A stretch of 52,522 nt of DNA, taken from NCBI GenBank assembly GCA_017547165.1, contig JAFYQK010000020.1, positions 1 to 52,522 on the forward strand, read 5' to 3'. Under the pieces are notes generated by a model. The model was not told the DNA's origin, did not search any database, and saw only the letters and a program-made list of their open reading frames with translations. This DNA comes from Bacteroidaceae bacterium. Its GTDB lineage: Bacteria > Bacteroidota > Bacteroidia > Bacteroidales > Bacteroidaceae. The position numbers and the translations under genes are program-made. Of this stretch, positions 34,415 to 42,848 are shown one piece after another (positions within the stretch are counted from its first letter, which is position 1; each line of letters opens with the position of its first letter).

Positions 34415-36121
34415 TTACTTTACCTCAAGCAACATATCGTCCACACTACCACCTGGAGGAGTCATGGGCAGGACATTGTCCTCTTCCTTGACGGCAACCT
34501 GCAGAAGATAGGGACCGTCCGTTTCCAGCATCTCGCGAATAGCATCTGCCAGATCGGCACGCTCCACCACCGTGCGGCATGGTATGCCATAACCCTCGGC
34601 TATCTTCTCGTAGTCGGGATTGAGCATGGGAGTGAACGAATATCGCTTGTTGAAGAACATATATTGCCACTGGCGCACATTGCCCAGATAGTTGTTGTTC
34701 AAGAGAATCATCTTCACGGGGCACTGCTGCTCCATGATGGTACCCAGTTCCTGAATGGTCATCTGGAAACCGCCATCACCGCAGAACATGCACACCGTAC
34801 GCTCGGGAGCACCGAATGTGGCACCTATGGCGGCTGGTATGCCAAAGCCCATAGTACCGCAACCACCGCTGGTTACTATGCTACGAGGATGGGTGTACTG
34901 GAAATAGCGGCAACCGAACAACTGGTTCTGACCCACATCAGTGACCATGATAGCCTCGTTGTTTGTGGCCTCGCTCACACGGCGCACCACCTCACCCATC
35001 AACAGAGGACCCTCGGTGGGGTTAAGTGCAGCGTCTATCACCTTGTTGTATTCCTTCTCAGCATAGGGCTTGAAACCATCTATCCATGCCTGATGCTTGG
35101 TCTCCTGAACGAGTTCGGCAACCTGTGCCAATGTCTGCTTGCAATCGCCCAGCACGGCCACTGTGGGCTTCACTATCTTGCCCACCTCGGAGGGGTCTAT
35201 CTCGAAGTGAATAACCTTTGCCTGCTTGGCATAGGTGTGGAGGTCGCCTGTAACACGGTCGTCAAAGCGCATACCCACAGCGATAAGCAGGTCGCACTGG
35301 TTGGTCATCACATTGGGAGCCAAGTTGCCATGCATGCCCAGCATTCCCATGTTAAGGGGATGATGTGTGGGAGCGGCAGAAAGACCTAGCATGGTCTGAC
35401 CGAAGGGAATCTGTGCCTTCTCGGCCAAAGCAAGCAACTCCTCGCGAGCACCTGCTATCTCCACACCCTGACCAACGAGCATCAGAGGCTTAACACTCTG
35501 GTTGATGAGTTCGGCGGCCTTCTCTATGGCACTCTGTTCGGGAGTGGGCACAGGGTTGTAGCTGCGGATGAAGTCTACCGTCTGGGGCTCATACTCTATC
35601 AATGCTGTCTGTGCGTTCTTGGCAAAGTCCAATACCACAGGACCGGGACGACCGCTCTTGGCAATATAGAAAGCACGCGCTACAGCCCAGGGGATATCCT
35701 CGGCACGGCGTATCTGGTAGTTCCACTTGCTGATGGGCTGTGTCACACCCACTACGTCCACCTCCTGAAAGGCATCCGTACCCAGCATGGCAGCACCCAC
35801 CTGGCCGCATATCACCACCATGGGAGTGGAGTCTATCATGGCATCTGCCACACCGGTGATGGTGTTCATGGCACCGGGACCAGAGGTAACGATGGCACAT
35901 CCCACCTTGCCGCTCACACGGGCATAGCCCTGAGCCGCATGCACAGCAGCCTGCTCGTGGCGCACCAGTATGTGATGCAACGAATCCTTGTGGTCGTAGA
36001 GTGCATCGTAGGTGGGCATGATGGCACCACCGGGATATCCGAAGAGGACATCCACACCCTCGTGCTCAAGCGAGCGCATCATCGCCTCGGCACCTGTTAT
36101 CTTTGTTGTTTCTTGGTTCAT
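34415..36121 (-). CDS. ilvB: Acetolactate synthase catalytic subunit
   Basis: 568 residues. A ThDP- and FAD-dependent enzyme that condenses two pyruvates to 2-acetolactate (or pyruvate plus 2-oxobutyrate). The catalytic Glu is in LVRHEQAAVHAAQGYARVSG (about 54-73), the FAD region lies in MGMLGMHGNLAPN and IAVGMRFDDRVTGD, and the ThDP/Mg motif GDGGFQMTIQELGTIMEQQC, with NNNYLGNVRQWQ following, is near the C terminus. Full length. It starts 120 bp after ilvD across a repeat array and is followed by ilvN after only 6 bp. Confidence 0.96.
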   Translation of the reverse strand: MNQETTKITGAEAMMRSLEHEGVDVLFGYPGGAIMPTYDALYDHKDSLHHILVRHEQAAVHAAQGYARVSGKVGCAIVTSGPGAMNTITGVADAMIDSTPMVVICGQVGAAMLGTDAFQEVDVVGVTQPISKWNYQIRRAEDIPWAVARAFYIAKSGRPGPVVLDFAKNAQTALIEYEPQTVDFIRSYNPVPTPEQSAIEKAAELINQSVKPLMLVGQGVEIAGAREELLALAEKAQIPFGQTMLGLSAAPTHHPLNMGMLGMHGNLAPNVMTNQCDLLIAVGMRFDDRVTGDLHTYAKQAKVIHFEIDPSEVGKIVKPTVAVLGDCKQTLAQVAELVQETKHQAWIDGFKPYAEKEYNKVIDAALNPTEGPLLMGEVVRRVSEATNNEAIMVTDVGQNQLFGCRYFQYTHPRSIVTSGGCGTMGFGIPAAIGATFGAPERTVCMFCGDGGFQMTIQELGTIMEQQCPVKMILLNNNYLGNVRQWQYMFFNKRYSFTPMLNPDYEKIAEGYGIPCRTVVERADLADAIREMLETDGPYLLQVAVKEEDNVLPMTPPGGSVDDMLLEVK

Positions 36122-36136
36122 TTATTGTTTTTTATT

Positions 36137-36190
36137 CTAGGAAAGCCTAGGAAGTTCTAGGGAAACCTAGGGTATCATAGGATTTCTTAG
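36137..36190 (-). repeat. CTAG array, 10-bp period, between ilvD and ilvB
   Basis: Decamer units starting ctagg at 36137, 36147, 36157 and 36167, then decayed units atagg (36177) and ttag (36187). The first unit plus the next CTAG (ctaggaaagcctag) is identical to 32720-32733. It lies just before the ilvB start codon. Confidence 0.75.
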
Positions 36191-36199
36191 TTTTTTTCG

Positions 36200-36246
36200 C
36201 TAACCGTTAACCGTTAACCGTTAACCGTTAACCGTTAACCGTTAAT
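36200..36246 (-). repeat. Tandem heptamer (ccgttaa) array at the ilvD stop codon
   Basis: Six to seven tandem copies of ccgttaa on the plus strand. On the coding strand, the ilvD stop codon TAA is the first of the array (taacggt repeated). It directly abuts the CTAG array. Confidence 0.8.
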
Positions 36247-38047
36247 CCTTTATAATCCTCACACCACCCTTGTCGGCGCTGGTCACGCTCTGCGCATAAG
36301 CTTTGAGAGCCTTGCTCACCACGCGATTACGCTTGAGGGGCTGTTGTGGACGCTGGGCCAACTCCTCGTCGGAGAGGCGCACATTGATGGAGCGTGCCGG
36401 TATGTCTATGTCGATGATGTCGTCATCCATTATCTTACCGATGTTGCCACCTGCGGCTGCCTCGGGACTGATGTGTCCGATACTGAGGCCCGATGTACCG
36501 CCACTGAAGCGTCCGTCGGTTATCAGAGCGCACTCCTTGCCCATGTGCATGGACTTGATGTAGCTGGTGGGATAGAGCATCTCCTGCATGCCAGGACCAC
36601 CCTTGGGACCCTCGTGTGTGATTACCACCACATCGCCCTTCTTCACCTTGCCACCGAGGATGCCTTCGCAAGCGTCCTCCTGCGAGTCGAACACCACGGC
36701 AGGACCGGAGAACTTCCAAATGCTCTCGTCCACGCCTGCTGTCTTCACCACACAACCGTCCTGGGCTATGTTGCCGAAGAGCACCGCCATGCCGCCATCC
36801 TTGGTGTAGGCATGCTCTATGTCACGGATGCAACCGTTCTCACGGTCGGTGTCCAGAGTCTCATACATGGTGTTCTGTGCACCCATCTTGTTGCAGAACA
36901 CACCTGCAGGTGCGCTGCTGTAGATACGCTTTGCCTCGGGATCTATGTTGTCCTTGAGGATAGAGTATTTCTCAATGTCCTCGGCCAAAGTGGCGCCGTT
37001 CACGCGCTTCACCGAGGTGTCTATCAAACCACCCTTGGCAAGTTCGCCAAGCAGGTTGAGCATACCGCCAGCACGACCGCACTCCTGCACGCTATACTTC
37101 TGGCTATTTGGTGCCAGCTTGCACAGGAAGGGAGTCTTGCGAGAGAGTTCGTCCATATCCTTCATGGTGAAGTCCACCTCTGCCTCCTGTGCCACGGCCA
37201 GCAGGTGCAGCACGGTGTTGGTGCTTGCGCCCATGGCGATGTCCAGGGTCATGGCATTCATGAAAGCCTGACGAGTGGCAATGCTACGGGGCAGAACGCT
37301 CTCGTCGCCATCCTCATAGTATGCAAAGGCATTCTTAACTATCTGTCGGGCAGCATCCTTGAAGAGCTGTATGCGATTGGCATGGGTGGCCAGGATGGTA
37401 CCGTTGCCGGGCAGAGACAAGCCAATACCCTCGGTGAGGTTGTTCATAGAATTGGCGGTGAACATACCGCTACAGCATCCGCATCCGGGGCATGCACGAT
37501 TTTCCACCTCTGCCAGTTCCTCGTCGCTGACGGTCTTGTCGGCACCCTTCACCATAGCGGCAATAAGGTCGAGGTTCTCACCCTTGTACTTGCCAGCCTC
37601 CATAGGACCACCGCTCACGAACACCGCGGGGATGTTCAGACGCATGGCAGCCATCAGCATGCCGGGGGTTATCTTGTCGCAATTGGAGATACAGATCATG
37701 GCATCAGCCTTGTGGGCATTGCACATGTACTCCACGCTGTCTGCTATAATGTCGCGGCTGGGCAGAGAGTAGAGCATACCGTCGTGACCCATTGCTATAC
37801 CATCGTCGATGGCAATGGTGTTGAACTCGGCAGCATAGCATCCCATGCTCTCTATCTCGGCCTTCACTATCTGACCAATCTCGTGCAAATGTGTATGACC
37901 AGGCACAAACTGGGTGAAGGAGTTCACAATGGCGATAATGGGCTTGCCAAACATCTCTCTCTTCATGCCGTTTGCCACCCACAAGGCTCTGGCACCGGCC
38001 ATGCGGCGACCCTGTGTACACACGGAACTTCTCAATTGGTGTTTCAT
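36242..38047 (-). CDS. ilvD: Dihydroxy-acid dehydratase
   Basis: 601 residues. An iron-sulfur enzyme that dehydrates 2,3-dihydroxyisovalerate to the 2-keto acid, the third step of valine and isoleucine synthesis. Cluster cysteines are visible in [20 protein letters not shown] (about 122) and [17 protein letters not shown] (about 190-206); the C-terminal part has [17 protein letters not shown]. Full length, first gene of the ilv operon, with a consensus promoter at 38131-38101. Its stop codon lies in a heptamer repeat. Confidence 0.96.
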   Translation of the reverse strand: MKHQLRSSVCTQGRRMAGARALWVANGMKREMFGKPIIAIVNSFTQFVPGHTHLHEIGQIVKAEIESMGCYAAEFNTIAIDDGIAMGHDGMLYSLPSRDIIADSVEYMCNAHKADAMICISNCDKITPGMLMAAMRLNIPAVFVSGGPMEAGKYKGENLDLIAAMVKGADKTVSDEELAEVENRACPGCGCCSGMFTANSMNNLTEGIGLSLPGNGTILATHANRIQLFKDAARQIVKNAFAYYEDGDESVLPRSIATRQAFMNAMTLDIAMGASTNTVLHLLAVAQEAEVDFTMKDMDELSRKTPFLCKLAPNSQKYSVQECGRAGGMLNLLGELAKGGLIDTSVKRVNGATLAEDIEKYSILKDNIDPEAKRIYSSAPAGVFCNKMGAQNTMYETLDTDRENGCIRDIEHAYTKDGGMAVLFGNIAQDGCVVKTAGVDESIWKFSGPAVVFDSQEDACEGILGGKVKKGDVVVITHEGPKGGPGMQEMLYPTSYIKSMHMGKECALITDGRFSGGTSGLSIGHISPEAAAGGNIGKIMDDDIIDIDIPARSINVRLSDEELAQRPQQPLKRNRVVSKALKAYAQSVTSADKGGVRIIKD

Positions 38048-38100
38048 ATCGTTTTGTTCTAAAAAATGCTTTTAGTCTAACTTTTTTGTAATTATATGGG

Positions 38101-38131
38101 CAAAGTTATAATAAACTTTCCTTTAAACAAA
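38101..38131 (-). promoter_or_regulatory. Promoter of the ilv operon
   Basis: On the minus strand TTTG (38131-38128), 19-bp spacer, TAACTTTG (38108-38101). Leader of about 45-50 nt, too short for a typical peptide attenuator. Confidence 0.65.
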
Positions 38132-38153
38132 CAAAAATCAAGAAAAAACGCAT

Positions 38154-38726
38154 TTATACTGTCATTTTGTAACCAAGGCGATAAAGTTCTACGCTGGCAC
38201 CAACGACATACAAGGCATGTATGCTTCTCAAGTACACACAGAATGCCATGGGGCTCTGGGGCTCTATCTGCTCACGACGAATCTGTGTGAGACAGATGGT
38301 AGAGAGCGTGCGAACAAGTTCCTCCACCTCGTCATACTCGTTCATCTGCTTGCCCTCCTGGGGTTTTGCCTTGGGTGACAGACCCAGCACCGTTTCGCGC
38401 ACATACTCGTCCATCTCGTCAAAGCCACGCTTATCGCGGATGTACTCGTAGAGGTTCTCTATCTTGCCATAGAGTTCCCAATCCACATCCCAGTAATGAG
38501 CCACGGCCATACCCACGTACATCATCCATCCCAGTGCCACGGTGGGATACTTGGCTATCTCCTTTATGGCATCGCCCATGTAGGGCTGCGCCACCTGCTC
38601 CCATTTCTCGTCCAGGTCGGGACTGGGCAGCAGCTGCCCTGCCAACCTGCCCTGCTGTGTACACACCTTCAGCAGTTCCACCGTCAGCGACTGCTCATAT
38701 TTGTCCAGATATTCCTTCTCTTCCAT
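38154..38726 (-). CDS. Conserved Bacteroidales hypothetical protein
   Basis: 190 residues, mostly helical, no signal peptide. It has a basic/acidic N terminus (KYEQSLTVELLKVCTQQGRL), a central motif DAIKEIAKYPTVALGWMMYV, GMAVAHYWDVDWE and a C-terminal hydrophobic helix (FCVYLRSIHALYVVGASVEL). I recall similar uncharacterised proteins in Bacteroides, with no known role. It lies 106 bp upstream of ilvD on the same strand and is separated from it by the ilv promoter. Confidence 0.75.
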   Translation of the reverse strand: MEEKEYLDKYEQSLTVELLKVCTQQGRLAGQLLPSPDLDEKWEQVAQPYMGDAIKEIAKYPTVALGWMMYVGMAVAHYWDVDWELYGKIENLYEYIRDKRGFDEMDEYVRETVLGLSPKAKPQEGKQMNEYDEVEELVRTLSTICLTQIRREQIEPQSPMAFCVYLRSIHALYVVGASVELYRLGYKMTV

Positions 38727-38865
38727 AGTCTTATTGTATTACGCGTACATTATATTATAAATGAGGGGTGCAAAATTACACATTACTGAGCGAAACACCA
38801 AACAAAACGACACCTTTATTCTTGGAAAATACACCGCACCCGGCATATTCTTGCCCAATTTGTCG

Positions 38866-38873
38866 TATATTTG
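38866..38873 (+). promoter_or_regulatory. -7 box of the RhuM-Fic gene
   Basis: TATATTTG followed by C, 46 bp before the start codon. No clear -33 element. Confidence 0.35.
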
Positions 38874-38919
38874 CCCCTGCTGATAGCACAAACATACACT
38901 CCAACGAATATACATCGCT

Positions 38920-39936
38920 ATGAAAGACACATTGAACCACGAAACAATATTAGGAAACAACTCCTCAATCATAATTTATCAGAGCGAGGACGGGCAGACA
39001 CAATTGGAGGTTAAACTCCAGGAGGAAACCGTGTGGTTGACAACAAACCAGATGGCGGAGTTGTTCGGACGAGACAGAACCGTAGTTGGTCGCCATATAA
39101 AGAACTGTTTTAAAGAGGGAGAACTTGACCCCAATATCACATGTGCAAAAATTGCACATATGGGTAAAGACGCAGACCAAGTATATGAAACAGTCTTGTA
39201 CAATCTTGATGTAATCATCTCCGTAGGTTATAGAGTAAAATCGGTAAACGGCACTCGTTTCCGCCAATGGGCCAACAGGGTGCTGAAGGACTACCTCATA
39301 AAAGGCTATGCCATCAACCAGAACATGAAACTGGAGCGATACAACGAACTGAAGAATGTGGTGCAACTGATGGCAAGGGCGATATCGCTTCAGGAGAGCG
39401 TCTCCAACAACGAGTACGACGGACTGTTCCATGTCATCAGCGACTATGTCTATGCCCTTGACACATTGGACAGATATGACTTCCAGACTCTTGCCATTAA
39501 CCAGACTACAGCCGACGAACCCTTCCGTGCCACCTACGACAATGCCATGGCTGCCATAAATGCCCTGAAGGATAAGTTCGGAGGCAGCAAGTGGTTTGCC
39601 AACGAGAAGGACGATTCCTTCAAGAGCAGCATAGGACAGATTTATCAGACCTTTGCCGGTGTGGAACTTTACCCATCGGTAGAGGAAAAGGCCGCCATGC
39701 TTCTGTATCTTGTGGTAAAGAACCATTCGTTCAGCGACGGCAACAAGCGCATTGCCGCCATGCTATTCCTATGGTTTATGGAAAAGAACGGTGTGCTGTA
39801 TGGCGAGGATGGACGCAAGCGCATAGCAGACAACACCCTCGTGGCTCTCACCCTGATGATTGCCGAAAGCCGCACAGAGGAGAAGGACATTATGGTAAAG
39901 GTGGTGGTAAACCTAATCAACAAGGACAACAAGTAA
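38920..39936 (+). CDS. RhuM/Fic-Doc fusion protein (virulence protein RhuM/Fic/DOC family)
   Basis: 338 residues in two parts. The N-terminal RhuM-type domain (about 15-135) contains VWLTTNQMAELFGRDRTVVG and GYRVKSVNGTRFRQWANRVL, a Bro-N-like fold found in phage and virulence proteins. The C-terminal Fic/Doc domain (about 150-335) has the core HSFSDGNKRIAAMLF at 269-283. The Lys in GNK matches Doc-type (phosphotransfer to EF-Tu) rather than the GNGR of AMPylating Fic enzymes. No small antitoxin gene is visible beside it, although an inhibitory helix could lie within the protein. It is a known but poorly understood architecture. Confidence 0.85.
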   Translation: MKDTLNHETILGNNSSIIIYQSEDGQTQLEVKLQEETVWLTTNQMAELFGRDRTVVGRHIKNCFKEGELDPNITCAKIAHMGKDADQVYETVLYNLDVIISVGYRVKSVNGTRFRQWANRVLKDYLIKGYAINQNMKLERYNELKNVVQLMARAISLQESVSNNEYDGLFHVISDYVYALDTLDRYDFQTLAINQTTADEPFRATYDNAMAAINALKDKFGGSKWFANEKDDSFKSSIGQIYQTFAGVELYPSVEEKAAMLLYLVVKNHSFSDGNKRIAAMLFLWFMEKNGVLYGEDGRKRIADNTLVALTLMIAESRTEEKDIMVKVVVNLINKDNK

Positions 39937-39980
39937 TACTGCATAAAAAACGAAGAAGTACTGCATTAAACAACGCAGTA
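39937..39980 (+). promoter_or_regulatory. Repeated tactgcat sites upstream of the ThiD-AraC regulator
   Basis: tactgcat occurs at 39937-39944 and 39959-39966 (22 bp apart, two helical turns), with an inverted half-site gcagta at 39975-39980. AraC-type proteins bind direct repeats of this kind, so autoregulation is plausible. Confidence 0.4.
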
Positions 39981-40006
39981 TAACTATGTGAGTATGGATA
40001 TAAAAG

Positions 40007-40014
40007 TACCTTTG
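40007..40014 (+). promoter_or_regulatory. -7 box of the ThiD-AraC gene, close to the start codon
   Basis: TACCTTTG followed by C; the ATG begins only 5 bases later, so the message would be leaderless or nearly so. The -33 element is not clear. Confidence 0.5.
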
Positions 40015-40019
40015 CACAG

Positions 40020-41144
40020 ATGAAGAAACATATCAACGAAACTACACACTCTACTATACTTCCAAGTGTACTCAGCATCAATGCCTCAGACTCCACTGGG
40101 GAAGCAGGTATTGTGGCTGATATTGGTACCATATCTGCTTTGAGAGGCAGACCATTAGCGGCAATGACCTCTATTATGGGGGGACCACAACACATCTCTG
40201 ATCTGCCCACAGAACTGGTATTGAGACAGATTAGTTCGGCATTACTGAAAGGCAGTCCAAAGGCCGTAAAAGTTGGTTTTCTCTCTGACTCCTTGACCAT
40301 AGAAAGTCTGACTTCCATCATACAAGCGGTGCCTCGCAAGGTGATGGTTCCTTCGATAATAGATTCTACTGGAAACAAACTATTATCGCCACAGGCCATA
40401 GACATGTGGATCAAACACCTTTTTCCTTTGGCAGACCTGCTTATCCTGAAGGTATGCGAAGCGGAAGAGATTTTAGGAATAAAGATACACACGGATGCCG
40501 ATATGCTGAAGGCTGCCGGCATATTGTGTGAAATGGGTGCAAAGGCCGTAATGTTACGTGGCGCAGAAATAAGTGATGGGTATTTGACGGCAGTACTGTT
40601 GCACCAAAACGGACACCGGTTCTTCACCTCGCGCAACATGGACAAATGGAGGCGCCATGGTATGGCGGGAGCCTTGTCAACTGCCATAGCCACACGATAT
40701 GCCATGGGCGATTCTACAGAAGAGGGTGTGCTGAATGCTCATTCCTACATACATTCGCACCTCATCTATTCGATAATGCCTTCTCAAGGTATGCCTGCAC
40801 TGAGATCGGCAGATATTTACAACGGCTTCCTCTCGCTTCTAACCGAACATTATGCCTCGGCGCACGATGTTGCCTTCTATGCCGGGAAGTTGTGCGTTTC
40901 TACCCGTTATCTACAGGAGGTAACCGACAAGATGGCCGAAAAGACTCCCAAACAGATTATCACTGACTACCTGATGCAAGAGGCTTGCAACATGCTCAAG
41001 GGTACACGACTGACCATACAACAAATCGGTCTGCGCCTAGGGTTCAGTTCGCAAGCCCAATTCTCGCGCTTTTTCTCCAGAGAATGGGGACTATCGCCAC
41101 AGGCCTACAGGTTCGATGCAGAACAGAAGACATCGGACAAATGA
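40020..41144 (+). CDS. ThiD-like kinase-fold/AraC DNA-binding fusion regulator
   Basis: 374 residues. Residues 12-250 are related to hydroxymethylpyrimidine (phosphate) kinase ThiD: SVLSINASDSTGEAGIVADI replaces the usual GSDPSGGAGIQAD. The catalytic GTGC loop is replaced by HGMAG (213-217), so kinase activity is doubtful. Residues 265-365 form an AraC-type double helix-turn-helix (VAFYAGKLCVSTRYLQEVTD; LTIQQIGLRLGFSSQAQFSR; FFSREWGLSPQAYR). The natural reading is a transcription regulator whose pyrimidine- or pyridoxine-binding fold senses a vitamin. The next gene is a pyridoxamine kinase, so a B6 vitamer is the likely ligand; HMP is the alternative. Confidence 0.8.
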   Translation: MKKHINETTHSTILPSVLSINASDSTGEAGIVADIGTISALRGRPLAAMTSIMGGPQHISDLPTELVLRQISSALLKGSPKAVKVGFLSDSLTIESLTSIIQAVPRKVMVPSIIDSTGNKLLSPQAIDMWIKHLFPLADLLILKVCEAEEILGIKIHTDADMLKAAGILCEMGAKAVMLRGAEISDGYLTAVLLHQNGHRFFTSRNMDKWRRHGMAGALSTAIATRYAMGDSTEEGVLNAHSYIHSHLIYSIMPSQGMPALRSADIYNGFLSLLTEHYASAHDVAFYAGKLCVSTRYLQEVTDKMAEKTPKQIITDYLMQEACNMLKGTRLTIQQIGLRLGFSSQAQFSRFFSREWGLSPQAYRFDAEQKTSDK

Positions 41145-41210
41145 ATGAGCGAAATGCGGAGTAGTCTTTTGCATTTTCGGAATAAAGTTTGATTATTTAA
41201 GAAGAACTCC

Positions 41211-41241
41211 TTGCGTATTCATGTTTTTGCCTATACCTTTG
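41211..41241 (+). promoter_or_regulatory. Promoter of the pyridoxamine kinase gene
   Basis: TTG at 41211-41213, 20-bp spacer, TACCTTTG at 41234-41241, 42 bp before the start codon. The region just upstream (41155-41180) would be the place for an activator or repressor site. Confidence 0.65.
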
Positions 41242-41282
41242 CACTCGAAATTTTAGGTATAACATAAAAAGATTGAATAACA

Positions 41283-42107
41283 ATGGCAGACAAAAGATTA
41301 CTTACCATTCAGGACATTTCATGCGTAGGTCAGTGCTCACTCACCGTGGCTCTGCCCATCATCTCGGCTTGTGGTGTGGAGTGCGGCATATTGCCCAGCT
41401 CTGTACTTTCCAACCATACAGCTGGTTTCTCTGGCTGGACATTCTTCGACCTCACCGACGAGATGCCCAACATCCTGGCCCAGTGGAAGAAGGAGAATGT
41501 GAAATTCGACGCATTCTACACCGGTTATGTGTCAAAGGCACAGATTCCTCACATCCTCCGCATTATGGAAGAGGCAGCCAACGAGGGTGCTCTGCGCATC
41601 GTTGACCCCGTAATGGGCGATGGTGGCAAGCTGTATCCCGGTTTTGATGATGACTTCCCACAGGAGATGTGCAAGTTGTGCAAGGGTGCCGATGTGATTA
41701 TGCCCAACATGACCGAGGCTGCCTTGATGCTTGGCGAAGAGTATCGCACAGAGTATGACCAGGCTTACATCGAGGATATGCTCAAGCGCCTCTATGCCCT
41801 GGGGGTCAAGAATGTGTTGCTGACAGGTGTTAGCTTCGAGGAAGGCAAACTGGGTGTGGCATACTATGATGGCAACGAGACAAAGTACTACTTCACCGAG
41901 CGCATCCCCGTGTCAATGCATGGTACAGGCGACTGCTATGCTTCGTCATTTGCTGGTGCCCTGATGCGTGGTCATGATATTTTGGATGCTGCCGCTATTG
42001 CCGCTGACTTCGTGGCAGAGACCATTCGCCAGACTATGGGCGACGAATCTCACTGGTGGGGTGTGAAGTTTGAGAAGGCACTGCCTTATCTTATTAGCAG
42101 AATGTAA
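41283..42107 (+). CDS. Pyridoxamine/pyridoxal kinase (PfkB superfamily)
   Basis: 274 residues. It phosphorylates B6 vitamers (pyridoxal, pyridoxamine or pyridoxine) for salvage of pyridoxal phosphate. The catalytic loop MHGTGDCYASSFAGAL (212-227) with the aspartate base Asp217, the metal/phosphate region VDPVMGDGGKLYP (107-119) and the substrate strip SNHTAGFSGWTFFDL are visible. It starts MADKRLLTIQDISCVGQCSL like other pdxY/pdxK proteins. It has its own promoter and lies downstream of the ThiD-AraC regulator and upstream of a Tsx-like outer-membrane gene. A truncated relative of its 3' end occurs at 42849-42929. Confidence 0.92.
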   Translation: MADKRLLTIQDISCVGQCSLTVALPIISACGVECGILPSSVLSNHTAGFSGWTFFDLTDEMPNILAQWKKENVKFDAFYTGYVSKAQIPHILRIMEEAANEGALRIVDPVMGDGGKLYPGFDDDFPQEMCKLCKGADVIMPNMTEAALMLGEEYRTEYDQAYIEDMLKRLYALGVKNVLLTGVSFEEGKLGVAYYDGNETKYYFTERIPVSMHGTGDCYASSFAGALMRGHDILDAAAIAADFVAETIRQTMGDESHWWGVKFEKALPYLISRM

Positions 42108-42205
42108 TAACGGCAAGAGGGAAGCGGATGAGCATAAATAGGCTCTACCATCTTTTCCTAGTTCTTCCTATCCCCCTAGATAGGACACAACAACAAGTAA
42201 AAAAA

Positions 42206-42847
42206 ATGAAGAAATTATATACTCTAATATTTATGTGCCTGATGGCAACAATGGCCAAGGCGCAGGTGTACGGCAACCTACAACTTCAATACGACTATGG
42301 TCACAACTACGGCACTCTGACCACAGAGATAGGTCATACACAGAAGTCGGGCAACGGCTGGGGTTTCGTGGACTTTGACTTTGGCAAAGTGGCCGACAAC
42401 GGCATGTACTTTGAGTATGGCTACAACTTCCGCTTGAAGAACAACTTCTACGCCCATGCCGAGTACGATGGTGGCGTTCTGTTCGATAGCGGCATCACCT
42501 ATGCCCATGGCGTACTGCTGGGTGGTGCATACCAGAAGTCTATAAAGAAGACCTTCCTACAGTTCAACCTGCTCTACCGCATGGACATCGACTACCGCCT
42601 GGGCACTGCCGGGCACGGTCTTCAAGGTACTGCCGTGTGCAACACCAAGTTCCTCCGCGACAAGCTCTACTTCGAGGGCTATGTGGACCTCAACTACAAG
42701 GCCACCGAGGAGCGCTTCCAGTTCAGCACCGAGCTGCAACTGCTCTACAATTTCAAATACTTTGGTGCAGGTGTAGAGGTTGAGCTTGAGAACTATTTCG
42801 GCAAAGTACAATGCTCTCCCAAAATGATGCTTAAGTATAGCTTCTAA
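42206..42847 (+). CDS. DUF5020 family outer-membrane channel (Tsx-like)
   Basis: 213 residues with a signal peptide (KKLYTLIFMCLMATMAKAQV). It continues as beta strands rich in aromatic residues (LQLQYDYGHNYGTLTTEIGH, WGFVDFDFGKV, FEYGYNFRLKNNFYAHAEYD) and ends in a terminal strand (SPKMMLKYSF). I assign it to DUF5020, which is related to the nucleoside channel Tsx. It is 98 bp downstream of the pyridoxamine kinase gene and probably cotranscribed, so I infer that it passes B6 vitamers or related small aromatic molecules across the outer membrane. The frame is open to an ATG at 42128, but 42206 begins exactly at the signal peptide. Confidence 0.75.
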   Translation: MKKLYTLIFMCLMATMAKAQVYGNLQLQYDYGHNYGTLTTEIGHTQKSGNGWGFVDFDFGKVADNGMYFEYGYNFRLKNNFYAHAEYDGGVLFDSGITYAHGVLLGGAYQKSIKKTFLQFNLLYRMDIDYRLGTAGHGLQGTAVCNTKFLRDKLYFEGYVDLNYKATEERFQFSTELQLLYNFKYFGAGVEVELENYFGKVQCSPKMMLKYSF

Positions 42848-42848
42848 A

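Noticed and set aside
32664-36246. Short-period arrays as a CRISPR
   Set aside because: Units of 7-10 bp without spacers and without cas genes.
36344-38062. Long open frame (572 codons) opposite ilvD
   Set aside because: Exact antisense of a certain gene, His/Thr-rich with no domain.
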